DNA from: Gyrodactylus bullatarudis
Lineage: Eukaryota; Platyhelminthes; Monogenea; Gyrodactylidea; Gyrodactylidae
Assembly: GCA_012064415.1 (NCBI GenBank)
Contig: SSNU01000062.1
Location: 55,097-119,096, forward strand
Direction of reading: 5' to 3'
Length of the DNA stretch: 64,000 nucleotides
Shown: positions 45,169 to 58,200 of the stretch, one piece after another
Numbering within the stretch: position 1 is the first letter of the stretch
How the letters are laid out: each line of letters opens with the position of its first letter
Notes under the pieces: model-generated
The model's database searches: none
What the model was told of the DNA's origin: nothing
Seen by the model: only the letters and a program-made list of their open reading frames with translations
Made by a program: the position numbers and the translations under genes

Positions 45169-46350
45169 TTATTCTGGGAAATCAGCAACTTTATTTTCGA
45201 GTAAAGCTAAATCTTCATCAACCATAATTTCAATAAGCTCTTCAAGACTCACCCTAGGAATCCAATTGAGTTCTTTTCGAGCCTTTGTTGCATCCCCAAT
45301 CAATAGGTCCTTGGCAAATTTTTATCAATTTTTTATTGGGTCTTGATCGATTATATTTTTCAACTTACAACTTCTGAAGGTCGAAAATATTTCTCGTTTA
45401 TGCGAACACGAATATCACCTGTTCTGGAATCAAGGCCAATTTCATTCAAACCATCACCTTTCCATCTAAAGTTTAAAATATAGATAAAAACAAACTCAAT
45501 AGTTATGCCAACGTGTCTGAAGGCGAAACTGGCAAAATCCCTCACAGAATATGCTTCCCCTGTGGCAATAACATAATTTTGAGGCTTCTCCTGTTGTAGC
45601 ATTAACCACATTGCTTCTACGTAATCACCGGCATAACCCCAATCTCTTTTTGAATTTAAATTGCCAAGTTCAAAGCAATCCCGAAAGCCAAGTTTAATTT
45701 CAGCCACTGACTTGGTGATTTTACGCGTGACAAAGTCATCGCTTCTTCTTGGACTTTCGTGGTTGAATAGGATCCCGTTGCAGGCATATAAATTATAGGA
45801 ATCTTTGTAACTTTCTACCATCCAGTATGCATACAATTTCGCTATTGCATACGGAGATCTTGGACAAAAAGGAGTTTTTTCATTCTGTGGGATTTCTTTC
45901 ACGTGACCATAAAGTTCACTAGTACTAGCTTGATAAAACTTTGTTTTTTCAATCCGACCAGTTATACGAATGGCTTCAAGTAATCTCAAAACTCCAATTG
46001 CATCAACGTCACTTGTATACTGAGCAAGTTCGAATGAAATTTGTACATGAGATTGAGCTGCCAAGTTGTATATTTCATCAGGTTGAGTCTTGTTAATAAT
46101 TTGAATTAGTGAATTTGAGTCTGTCAAATCTCCGTAATGTAAGGACAACCTGGATTTTTTAATGTCAAGCATTTTATTAGTGGAGATTCTTTCTGTATTT
46201 GAAGAGCTGGATCTTCGTATAATTCCATGGACAGTATAGTTCTTTGAGAGTAAGAACTCTGTTAGGTAGAAACCATCCTAACAATGAATATTACTTTTTT
46301 ACCTGTCCTGAAATTCCCGTGATTAAGGCAACCTTGTGATTTTTTGACAT
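45169..46350 (-). CDS. GMDS: GDP-mannose 4,6-dehydratase (355 aa, 4 exons)
   Basis: Minus-strand exons 46350-46303, 46277-45496, 45465-45369 and 45309-45169 join in frame. Introns are 25, 30 and 59 nt. The enzyme makes GDP-4-keto-6-deoxymannose from GDP-mannose, the first step to GDP-fucose, in the cytosol with NADP. Motifs: the Rossmann [11 protein letters not shown], split by the 25-nt intron right after the Gln codon; [17 protein letters not shown]; the catalytic STSELYG and YAIAK (Tyr-x3-Lys); [22 protein letters not shown]; and a C-terminal KARKELNW. Length matches the family (about 370). The 30-nt intron 2 lacks an in-frame stop, but the family alignment (ITIE-WKGDG) shows it is removed. 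The AATAAA signal overlaps the stop codon (45172-45167). The gene is head to head with MED1. Confidence 0.96.
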
Positions 46351-46575
46351 TTAAATATTCACGAAAATTTCACAAACTAAACAATATTTCAAATGCAAAG
46401 TAATAATTTTTTCAGGCGCTATAAATAAATTGTGAAATAATTTTTTTAATCATAAGTCTGTATGAATCAGCAGTTTTCTAAGAACTATTCAATATTTTGT
46501 TCCATTCTCGAAATTTACTAATTTGGTTTTATCTAAAACGTAGAAATTGTGGATAAATTTACAAATGCAATCAGA
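46351..46575. promoter_or_regulatory. Shared bidirectional promoter region of GMDS and MED1
   Basis: Only 225 bp separate the start codons of the divergent GMDS (minus) and MED1 (plus) genes. No TATA box stands out; both are housekeeping genes, so a shared nucleosome-free promoter is likely (inference). Confidence 0.6.
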
Positions 46576-49500
46576 ATGTGGATAATGCCTGACTGTGACC
46601 AAAGAGAAGAAAACATTGGTAATAACACAGTCTCTACAATTGACGATGGCCCAAAATCTCAACTGCCCTCAAAGAAGTAATTTTTTAATTGGTTTAATTT
46701 CTCTAGTCCAAATCATTCTCGATTGTCTCAATGCTTATCAGCTCTGGATCAAGACGTCCAGCGTCTATCGAAATTATCCATTGACAACAAGGCCAAGAGT
46801 AATCTCCAATTCCTAGAGAGCATCAACAACTCACATGTGGGATTTTATTATCGCATCCAGGAGAACGTCTTCATCTCGTATTATTCCTCTCCATCTCAAA
46901 CGAGTCAACTTGAGAAGAACACCCTAAAATCAAAGATTGATTTGAATTTGCATCAAGTTTTAGAATCCTTATCAGAGCAATATTCCCTAACTGTTAGAAA
47001 TTCCCAGTCTCATAATACTCTACAAATACAACCCATTCTCAATAAGAATCCCCCATTGAGCTTTGCTAATGTCGACGGAATTAAAGGGATCTCCCTCGAC
47101 GCTGAATTTGTCATCATTCTCAAACAATACACTCCAATACAATTATCTGTGATAAAAGATATAGAAAAGATAACGGGTTAGTTTATACTCTAGTCTTATT
47201 TCTTCTTTCTAACCACCTTACTTTTGCAATCTCTCATTAAGAATTGCCTGTCATCAAGTATTCTGTCAACAATTTGAAGGTTCCCTGCAAAGAAGACAAC
47301 CTAGCTGAAGATTTTCTCAACCTTGTCTATTTTAAATATAACCAATTGGGACTAGAGAATCTTGACAATTACCTCGTCTTTAAAGAAATAGGAATGGAAC
47401 ATGTTTATAAAAGAGTATCCTCAAGCAATGTCAAGGGTTTCCTTGTCAAGGAAATCCCATTCTCTTCGCCGGCTCAACTTGTCGAAGTTGTCACCCTATT
47501 GAGGAAGCAGGCCAAATTCACCTCTCTCCTATCCACATTTATCATTCACAATGGCCATAAATCTAATCTGAATTGTGAGTACTCTTTGACATGTCTCCAT
47601 TCATTAATTTAAACGCATTCTTTCTCCTCAAAATTATGCCTAGATACCCTCAAGAGGATCGATATCCAGTACAGATTGCTGGACTTTTTCTCCTTCCAGC
47701 TCTACATTTCCTATTATGATAAGAACATCAAATGTAAGTCATTCTCAACTCATGAATCAATAAACTCAATTTTATCCCATGATCAATTAATCTCTAGTAA
47801 TCTTTAATGAGGACAAGAAAAAGCTTCAGATAATATCCAATCCTAATCAAACATTCGATATTGGCCAGGTGGAGAGAATCCTCCGGATCACCAATGCCAT
47901 TCCGATTGTTTTGACCTATGTCCTAAAGTCGGCTAAATTTTATCCTTCAACCAAGACTACCAATGACATCAAGACAAGATCAAATGTGAGTTTTTTGTTT
48001 ATATATAGTGTTCTATTGAAAGCAAAATTTCAGCACATAGAAACTATTAGAAAATGAACTGAAATATTCTTATTTAAGGAGATGAATGTTATTAATGTGG
48101 AGAATAGACTGCTAGAAAATATGGCAAAAGCTCGTCTCAGTGTAGACCTACAAAAGTCCAATGATTCAGCCGGCCTTTTGGCTGGAGGTCAAGCATTTCG
48201 GTGTCTCATCTCACCAAAAGAATTCAATTCACCCGAAATCATCGAGCATTTATCAACAAGTTCAAAGTTGGAATTCAGAAAGTCCATGCAATACGACAAG
48301 TATTCTGATCAGCCGAGAACTTCTTCTAAACTTGACGATCTCCTCTCAGTCAGTAACACTGACTATTCATCCCTTGAAACAATAGATGCCAGTTCATCCA
48401 GATCCAATCACTTTAGTCCCCTAATTGTACGCTATTTTAAGGCTTTTAATGAACCATTCAAGGAGAATAAGAAGAAATCCATCTACGCTGATCAATACAA
48501 TATCCCACAGAACATAAACAATAATAAACCAGGTAATTTTGTCGAGATAAATTGTCAAAAGTGAAAACTCAACTTAATTTCCTACTTCAAGGTATATCGA
48601 GTTCAACGTCGTTATCACAACTTTTCGCTTCTGTTGGCGGTCTTATATCACAGTCTCCTGCCAACTATCCTCCCCCACAAAATCAGTTTAGCCAAGGCGA
48701 TGTAAAATCCCCGGATAATCTAGCCTCAAGTAGGAATGATGTCACCAATCAGAGTATCCCCTATGATACCTCAAAGGGTCCCCTTCTCACATCAAACCTG
48801 TCTGATATGAATAAACCCGGTTATCCATTCAACAATAACAACACCATTAACAGCTCAGCCAGTAGCAATAATAAAACAATGAAAATGTGTAAGTAAACTA
48901 TACTTTCATTTTCAATCATTTCGATCATTCACCCAAATTTGCTTCTTTACCTGTACACTCTTTTTTATTGAATTTCTCTGAGAATGAAATCGAGAATGCG
49001 GGTCAAATTGTTAATGCTCGTATAAATGAATAATTCAACTTTTTTTATTCCTTCTCAATATATATAGATGATGCACCCAACCAAAGTAAGCAGCCAGCCA
49101 AAAGTCAAGATCCCTATGCTCATACTTCCTTCTCGAATCAATCAGGACCCATTCAGAATGCTAACAACATTGGCAGTCTCAATAATTCAAACAATAATCC
49201 TCCCGGCTCTATGCTCATCTCACTACTCAATGAGGACACTCCCAAAAATTTCTCCCAAGTCGAAACCTTTTCCGAGTCTAGTAACAATTCCAATAAGACC
49301 AAGTCCCCGCTAGAAATGGAGCATAGCCTTCAAAATTTAGGAGCCAATCCTCATGAGGATGAAAATTATGTGAGTCTCCACTCATTTTGAGAACCCAATT
49401 TGGAATTAATTGATTTTCATGCCCCTCTAGAATCGTTATCCAAACCAACAAGGTCACATATACCCAGATAACCAAAACTTTGCCGACCCCAAAATGCACC

Positions 49501-50033
49501 AGGCAAATTCAGGCCAGAGAAAGTTGAAGAGAACCTCTAGTCCCTCACCCACTCCGACCTCAAACATTTCTCCCAACAATAGTCTCGGTCAACTTACAAC
49601 CTCCATGGAATTGCAATGCTCGAATCTTAATAATAACGGATCGAATAGTATAGTGGGTAGTAATGCCTCCACTCTCGGTGCCAGTCTCTTGAATCCAATG
49701 ATGATGAATTCCACCGGGCCTAACATGAACAGTAATAAGAGAAACAATAATCCCTTCAATAATAACAGTAATAGCAATACAAACAGTAGCACTAATCATA
49801 TCAACATGAGTCAGTCATCAAGCTCTTCCTCTTCGAGTACCAGCAACCTTCACAACACAAGCAATAACAACTTGAACAAGTCCTCTTCCTCTGTCTACGA
49901 CTTTGAAGATCCTCCAGCCCATGGAATTGCATCGAATAATATGCCGACAAGTGAAAATGACTTTTCCATCTCCAACAAGGTCCTAACACAGAATAAACCA
50001 CCTTTCAAAGAAGATGTAAGCACTACCTTATGC

Positions 50034-50064
<31 letters not shown>

Positions 50065-53000
50065 AGAGTCTTACATCTTGAAAAATTCTACAATAGTTGT
50101 TCGTTTGGCAAGTCATGCCTCTGTGAAATATTTTCATTGACGAATCTCTATTTTGTAACACGTAAAATTTAGAACAGTTGTAGTAAATCAATCTGCAATT
50201 CGGATTTTCAGTTTTTATCGAATAATCGGAAACTATATTGTAGAATTTTTTGAAATCAGCAAAAAAGTTTCTACAAATATCATTGAGTATAAAAACAAGA
50301 AAGTCCAATTTGTGAGACTGTCTAATAAATATTAAAATTTAAATATCATATCTACTTTCGAGTAAATGGATACTAGTAAATAAAATTATTACATATATAA
50401 TCGTTTTTAATCAGATTTCAAATCAAACCAACTCTGGCAGTGCTGTCACTCCACAGACATCCCTCAAATTAAAAATAAAAGGGATGACAAATAGTCAGTT
50501 GGCAGTGAACTCATCCCAGCTATCACCTAGTCAATTAGATTCTAGAGTATCAGGTCCTCCAGTCTCCTGTGGTAATATTGCTGATAAATTTAGCAATCGA
50601 CCCCAACAACCTCCCCCAAAGACTGTTGTCAGTGGTAAGCCAGCGGCTGAAGTAATGAGAAAAATTCAAGAGCCCTCTTTCACTAATGAGCAGAACAAGT
50701 CTGGAATTGTTCGCAAGAACAAAATCTCCGACTCTGGGGAACAGCCAAAGCCAAAGAAGAAGCAAAAAGTCATGCATCCCAGTGGTCTCACCGTTAGTCA
50801 AATTAGAGCAGCAGAAGGTCGTAAGCCATTGGGTCGACCACCTGGCAGTAAAAACTCCAATTCTACTACAAAAGGGTCCAAGTCCAGCGGTAAAATCAGT
50901 GACCCCATGAGTCAGATGAACATGAATTTCATGTCGAATCCAGCAATGCATCTAAATAACCCGATGAATGGTCCAAATAATAACAATATCCAAGCCAATA
51001 ATCAATTTTCCAATAACGGTGAGTATTCTCTGCAATAGATTTTATTTGTCATTTGGTTTTTCATCTCGAAATTTCATCCTAACCTCCATATTTCAGGTCC
51101 TAATATGGCACTTGGAAATAACTCTAATCCATCCGGTCTGATGGGTTCTGGCGGGATGAGTCTGTTCAACCTATCCTCCAGCGGTAACGGCTACAAAATA
51201 CCCAAGTTGAAGAATAGCTCAAAGCCCTTGACAAAATCAAACTCTATGACTACAAATGATCCAGAAGTTTCTTCAGTTCCAGACTTTAATAACATGGTAA
51301 ATGATATCACCTAGGCACTGTTTCATTTTCAACTTTCAGTTTTATTATCATTGTACTATTAAGAGAGAAAATTATCAAATAAGAATAATTATATACTTAC
51401 TTTTAATGCAACCCTTTCTTTTTCTCAACAAGGGACCAACACTGACCGGCTCTCAATCAATGATGAATCTAAGCTCGGCAGGTAATTCCCAGAAGAAGAC
51501 GAAAAAAGGCATCGATGATATAATGAGTCAATTGAGGACCAATCAATCTGCTTATAGTCATCTGTCCAATACTACTAACAAAATGGCCCCTCTTGACGGC
51601 ACTATCCCTGGCCAAAAGACAAATTCAGGCTATCCGTCCATGAATGTACCCCTACAACAGCCTCGACCTCATGAGCATACCAGTTCCAAGATGAATACTT
51701 ATCCGCCACAACAGAACCAGAACAATGAGCACACAGTCAATCAAAATTCCATTCAACAGGCCAAGCCAAAGGTGAGAATTTTCCCTATAAAAAGTATCAA
51801 ATTACATTAAAAATCAACAGGCTGACTAGGAAAAGTAACTTCTACATGACTTGACTGTAACGTTTTTCACTTGCTATTTCTATTTCGTCTCCTTGGCTCT
51901 ATCTGTATATGAGAAACTGAAAGAGAAGGGTATAGTAATATTTAAGAGTAATAACTCTGACAATATAATTAAGATTGGGATAAATGACATTTATAGACTA
52001 CCCTGATAAAAATAGTTTAGAATCACACAATATTTGGTATACATTAGAGATGGATTTTTCAAATTTTCGGTTTTTAACTCTAGTCATAATCTGGTTAAGC
52101 TCTTTGAAACGGTTCTAATGATGTATAAAACATGGGTCTAAAAACCTACTTTAGATTGAGAAATATCATGTTTAAACATGTTGTATTAACTCAAATGGAC
52201 GAGAGAATTGCCTAATCATTTATACACAATTTTTTCGACATTAAGCTTTAATAACTTCGTCGAGATGATATTAAAATCCTTAATGAACTAAGAATATGAA
52301 AAATCAAAAAGGAACCCAAAAAGTTTTATAATAAAAAATTTTACTTGAAAATAGTGAGATCATTTTTGGGTGTTAAATGTCAAAAAATCAAAACTTTGGC
52401 TCTATTATGTCACTATCTAAGAAATCATATCTTTCAATAATTTGAACTGAACTTGAAATAGTTTGCCATGATGTGGAACTTGTGCGGCTTGGCAGTTTGA
52501 AATTATCAAAATTAAATTTTTTAAATCTACCCCTAGTATACATGTCGCATTACTCTTTTGGCGTAATAGTCAATCTATCCCTGAAGACCTACTTGGCTCT
52601 ATAAATTATAATTCATGATATATCCAGTGGTATTCGTATCTTGAGCAAGAAAAATTTATCTGTTGGGAAAGATTTGATCAGTAATTGAAATTAACTTGGC
52701 CAATAAAAGCCCAAAATTAAGGGTTAAATTAGTTTTAGGATTTTCAAGCAATCTTTGAAACCTTCATGCGTTAACAATAGTCTATGGGAAAATATGAAAA
52801 TGTTATTGATCTTTACAAAACAAATTGGAAATTTATCTTTTTCTTTTATCTCTTCAAGTCTCACAAAGTTGACACTGATACACCAGCCTCGCCAACCCCA
52901 GAATCCCCTCCAGGACTAGGATCGAGAAATTTCCCCATTAACAACCAGCCGGCCAATTCAATAAATATCCCCACGTATCGCAATTCCCCCGGCTCTAATC

Positions 53001-53170
53001 AGACCACATTCCCTATGACGAAACCCATGAAGCCTCACAACAATAATCTGGCAAAGATTAACAATATCCGCGGCAATGATGGACACCAGAAGATGAACAA
53101 CTTTCAACAGAAACAACAACCCAATTCATCAAACGTTTCTAGTTATTCCTCCTATCAACAGCCAGGATGA
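46576..53170 (+). CDS. MED1: Mediator of RNA polymerase II transcription subunit 1 (about 1424 aa, 13 exons)
   Basis: Exons: 46576-46676, 46707-47176, 47242-47574, 47644-47733, 47798-47985, 48079-48532, 48592-48888, 49068-49369, 49431-50015, 50415-51018, 51097-51296, 51433-51771 and 52859-53170. All phases agree; intron 1 is only 30 nt and intron 12 is 1087 nt. The first 390 or so residues match the Med1 domain: CLSALDQDVQRLSKL; ILKQYTPIQLSVIKDIEKIT; PFSSPAQLVEVVTLLRKQ; QLYISYYDKN; and VERILRITNAIPIVL. A single LxxLL nuclear-receptor box (MLISLLNED, residues 694-698) aligns with the human LMNLL box. The remainder is Asn/Ser/Gln/Pro-rich and disordered, with a basic patch (PKPKKKQKVM) and an AT-hook-like GRPPGSK. 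Role: Mediator middle module, bridge between activators and polymerase II. The N-terminus is shorter than in vertebrates; an upstream exon cannot be excluded. AATAAA at 53827. Confidence 0.93.
50034..50063 (+). repeat. (TAA)n microsatellite in MED1 intron 9
   Basis: About ten TAA units just after the donor site at 50016; intronic. Confidence 0.8.
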
Positions 53171-53298
53171 TACACTCTCTCTACATTTTTATTTTATTTT
53201 GTAATATCGAAACTGGTACAACTAATTAATTTCATTGATGCCTCCCTCTTTTTTCTTCCTCCATAATCTCTCAGCCGTGATAAGAATACTTTTGAAAA

Positions 53299-53323
53299 TC
53301 TATCTATCTATCTATCTATCTAG
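53299..53323 (+). repeat. (TATC)n microsatellite in the MED1 3' region
   Basis: Six TATC units, about 130 bp past the stop codon. Confidence 0.8.
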
Positions 53324-53911
53324 ATATTCTGTAGAATACTCCCGATATACTATACATGATATATTATATATAAATTATGATTGTAATTTATCGATTATTA
53401 TTTTTAAAAAGAAACTCTTGTAAAGTACCCAATACCATTTTCATAGTATCATTATTAATTTGTGAAATACACTTCTTTAGCATCATTTATCCATGTTAAA
53501 TGTATCTAAACCCAAAAAGTCTGGATAATTGACATGTATTTGTATAGAAAAATTCCCAAAACCTGATTCCAAGTCAATCTTATCCTCTTATCTTGAAGCC
53601 TAATTGCTATATGTATCATTATTCCTTTTTTTATGCATGAAATGATAAATAATACGGTTACACTCATTCCTATTGTAACCTGTTACACATATGCATATAT
53701 TTCTATTGAATCAACTCATTCCTATCACCTTCATCCACTCCAAAATGATCACTCCATCTATTTGTACATTTACCACAAAATATGACCAAGACCCTCTTTT
53801 CGAAATCGCTTGTATGCCCCCAAGATAATAAAACATCTTTAATTACATTATGTAACTCTTTACAATTTTAACAAATATAATACAATTTTGATGAATAAAT
53901 ATGCTTCTAAA

Positions 53912-54597
53912 GTTGGGAATCTATAATTTATACAGAAATCTCGATATTTTCATCAAGAATTCAAATATGTTAAAGGTTTTTTGGAATCCTGCTCATGTGT
54001 TGACCACTTTTACCATTTGAAGAAAAAAAATTATTTTTATGAAAAATATGGTCATTTTTCAAATTCCCATCATGCGCCAAAATCCCATTTTTTCGAACTT
54101 TGACCTGAAAATTTTTGTTGATTTGAAAGCGGCAGAGTGATCAAAAGTTAATTTTCAGGATCAAAATTAGACAAGAAAGCTGACTAGCACCGTCAATTAA
54201 TCGACAGATTCCCCATTTTCGAGAGATTTCGAATTATCGAAATTTCATTGATTTTCAAGGAGTGAAAATGATCAAAAAATCGAAATTCCGCTCCCAAACC
54301 ATGATGAGGCTATGCATAAGATTAGATTCAGTTGAATTGATTTTCTTGTCTAATCTTGATCCTGGAAAAACTCAATCAGCCTCCCACATTCAAATCAACA
54401 AAAATTTCAGCTCAAAGTTCGAAAAAATAGGATTTTGGCGCCAAATGGTAATTCGAAAAATGACCATATTTTTCATAAAAATGATTTTTTTCCAGAATTT
54501 TTTTCTTCAAATGCTTAAAGTGGGCAACATGAGTGGGATACCAAAAAATCTTCAACAAATTCAAATTCTTGATGAAAATATCGAGATTTCTGTCAAT
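53912..54597. repeat. Largest fold-back element (about 690 bp)
   Basis: Both halves pair over most of their length: the left half has ATACAGAAATCTCGATATTT and TCAAGAATTCAAAT, the right half has ATTCTTGATGAAAATATCGA followed by GATTTCTGTC. Inner pairs include GAAAAATATGGTCATTTTTC with its inverse, and TTGACCTGAAAATTTTTGTT with AACAAAAATTTCAGCTCAAA. The right end is cut before the terminal TAGATTCCCAAC expected from the left. The 150-codon frame at 54262-54714 is a by-product of this structure. Confidence 0.75.
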
Positions 54598-54719
54598 CAT
54601 ATCGATCATCTTTATATCTGGTGCACAATTCACGACCAATTACCCATAGAAGATGTACGAATTATTCTACAACCCAGTTCATTTCGATATCATAGTAAAA
54701 AAGGCAACAAGTAAACATC

Positions 54720-55225
54720 AATCATTAGAGAATAACAGAATCTTAACAGATTAAGACTGAATTCATACACATTTTATATATTCTGAGATAAATAAATACG
54801 TACGTATACGAAATCGTACAATAAGCAAAGTGTATTCATTACAAATACAGACAAATATTGGATCTGGTTAGAGTATATGCAATATTAGCTACATTTCATA
54901 TCCTTCAATCTCATTTGTTAAGTAATCGATAATTTGGCCAATCAAAACTCCCCTCCGATAACCAGCCAATGAGAATCATTGAAAATTTTGAATTATTCCA
55001 TTCTTCTCCATGATGAGCATCAAGTAAACTCTATTTTATTGCTTTTGTTAATCAAGGAAAGTCTGGATCTCTGAAATTCATTCTCACACACATTTAACAA
55101 ATATGGATTTTAATACTTTTACTACTATCAGTACCAAATCACATTGGCTGGCATCAATTCAGTGGTGTTAGTTTTCCTCTGTTAATAGGGGAAAGCTTCA
55201 ATGAGAATTATAACCACAGAGCATC
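54720..55225. other. Spacer before the nicotinic receptor gene
   Basis: About 500 bp of unique-looking AT-rich DNA between the fold-back element and the first exon at 55226. No exon seen; probable promoter region. Confidence 0.4.
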
Positions 55226-58200
55226 ATGGCCATTTCAAACCTCTGCTCGCCAATAACCGGCAGAGGATCCAGACTCTTTATCCTTCTCATCTATTTGAAT
55301 TTGATCTGTCCAAACAAGAGTAATCTCCCCTCGCATTTCCATGGATCATCATCGCGTGAGTCATTATTTGCTGGCAGAGTTTGTATTTCATCGGGGAAAA
55401 AGTCTTTAACGTATTTAAAAAGTTTGACTTTTTTAAAACCCTTCTTTTGTCACAGTGTACCTGGTATTTGAGGTTCTAACTAATTGACTTACCAACAATC
55501 AGCACTTATTGTATGTTGCGGTTTGTAGTTTTCTTTTAGTTTTTATTCCTTAAAAAAGAATTGAAGATGTTCATTCTATTCGAATACTTGCCCTGTGGAA
55601 CCTTTTTTTTAAATTAATAAACCGATAATAGCCAGTAGTGTTAAAGATCGCCATGATGATAAATGGACTAATATCTATAGAAAATTTGCCCCCTTCATCG
55701 ATGAAATAAAAACAAATCCCTTGCGGTGAGACCAACACGATTCAAAGTAAACTTTGAGAGAAATAAGAGGGGACAACTGTTCTCTAATTTAACCGATAAA
55801 TGCAACCTTTTACAGGAGCGATAGATGTAAAATTGAAGGCGTTCGATCATTTTCTAGGTAGGATAATCAAAATATGAACCCCCCCCTACCCCATTAGAAT
55901 CCAAATGTTGTGTATATGACTTCTTGATCAACTATCTTTCATCACTGTATCTCTTTTGTTCTCTTCTGAGAGTTGTAAATAAGGGTTATTGCAAGAATGT
56001 CACCTTCTGTTATGTCTCAATCAAACATTTCTTCGTGAATCTGAAACAAAAGAAATTGTAACAGTACAAGACATAATTTTCCTCTTGCTTAAAAGTACAA
56101 AACTAAGCATAATAAATGAGTGATTTGAGGATCAAATGGAGAAGGTAGATCATTGAAAGGAAGAAGAAAGGAAACTGGCGCTCTGCTCACCCATAAGATC
56201 CTCTTCACGTATTTTTCTCCTCTTTGGGAAATTTGTTTTTTATTTCTCCTTTTATCTCATCCTTTTACTATTCTCTTTTGATGATGATGAGGGGGGCGGA
56301 GTGGTATATTTTTTATCTTGAAAAAGTTTTCTTCTCAATGTGTCTCCTCTCTCTATCCAAACTCTATCCCAGAGTAATGCGTGTTTGTGTGTGGTTCACT
56401 TGACAATTCACATTCATTCCCCCCTTTCTTAACCCTCTCATTTCTCCTCATAATTGGGCTCGGTCTCAAAATGGGACCAGAGGAGAAGGATCTGTATCTG
56501 ATCAACATCTGTAGTCTCCACACCCAAGATGAGTTTTCTTTACTCCTCATAATAATCGGGTAGGGATTAATTGTACTTGCCCCCCCCCTACCACCACCAC
56601 TACTACTACTAATTTGAGATGAAGTGGAAGAAATAAACTGTTGAAGAGCACACTACTAATACAGAGAGAAAGACAGACACAGTAAAAACTGTACAGATGA
56701 AGGAAATCATCATAAGTAATTTCGATGTTTTTCTGCAATTTGTCCCGACTTACCAGGAAGAAATAGGGAGAATATTTTGTTTATGCAAGTATGAAATTCA
56801 TCTGTTGCTTTTTTCCCTAGCAATTTACTATTATTTTGCTTTTGAAAATAAATGTAGTCTCCTTCCGAGATTAGAGTAAAGTTTTTATTGAAAATACTAC
56901 GCCATTTTCTTTTTTTGTAAAAATATTTCAATGAATTTTTAACTAAGAAACGATTTAACCTTTGAATGTAAAGTCGGGTTATTTTTAACCCAAGCTAATT
57001 TTAAGCCTTGTTGTTATTCTCATTTCATTCTCTCTACTCTACAGTTAACTCAAATGCAAGTCTTTAATAAACAAGACAGACTAGATTTCATTCAAGTTTT
57101 CTTCCTAAAACTGAACTCGATTTTTCGCATTTCACATTCAAAGGTTAAATTCATCCTAAAATGAGTTTGATGTTTCTTTCACTATTTGAGTTTAACTTTT
57201 TTCAGAACTAAAACACATAGAATGGAGCATCGGTAAGATTTCCTTTCCTCTATCAAACTTCCCAGACTAGGATAACTTGAGCAAATTGAAGAGTTGGTTC
57301 GAATACTTAAGTTTTCTTTTTCCTTTTTCTCAAGGACTTTTCTTGTATTTCCTCTGGAGATCCTTTAGATGTAAGCTTACCACATAAATATACTCGTCTC
57401 TTGAAGACTTGTTTAATTTTTTATTTACATCCAGAGAGAAAGAAAGAGAGTGAGAGACTAACTAGTTTGTTAGTTTTTATACGCAATTTCGAATATTCAT
57501 TCATCATTAGTTGTACTCTGAGAGTAATATTTGGAATTTCCCCCATACTGAAAAAAAGTATGCTCACTCTTCCCTATTATTCGTAATGTATTGCAAATAA
57601 TACTGTAATAACAAGATGATGAATTATTATTACTCCTATTCTGAATGCATTCTACACATATACACCCTCCCTCCCTCCCTCATATACACACACAGACAGA
57701 CACAGAAGAGAAGAAGAAGAAGAACAGTTTAAAAAAAGGGATGGTTATATAATACTCTCTCTCTCTCTTTCTCGTTTGCCACTATAGTTGGTAGGGTAAT
57801 TCTATCACATTGTGGATGGGGATACCTCACCGTGTGAGTGATTAGGAAGGATCGATTTTACGAATAAATCTCCTCTTTCTGTCCTTATGCCAATAGTATT
57901 GATTTTTCCATGGCCCAGAATTTATTTATCGGACTAAATAATCATTTTTTATGTATTAGTACATAGAAAAGTTTATTCAAATTTTACACTTACATTCCTT
58001 TCAATATAAAAGATACCATTTAAGACTCTTGTATTTTTGTGCATTTCGAAAAATAAAATTTCATAAGAAGTAACGCCTCAACATTTATGAATGAAAATAT
58101 GTGTAGAATAAATGAATGAGTAGTAGTACAGTTTCATTGATTCTACAATTTTGAAAATATTTACGGACTGAAAAATAAAAGCTTGATGCCCACGGGAACA

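Noticed and set aside
45466..45495. Treating these 30 nt of GMDS as coding (open in frame)
   Set aside because: They would insert ten hydrophobic residues between ITIE and WKGDG, where the family has none, and the borders are GT-AG.
49068..49313. 81-codon frame starting at ATG 49068 in MED1 exon 8
   Set aside because: It is out of phase with exons 7 and 9; the true frame (Y-DAPNQSK...) contains the LxxLL box.
54262..54714. 150-codon open frame
   Set aside because: It lies on the arm of the largest fold-back element, and its translation is not protein-like; the mirror arm is similar.
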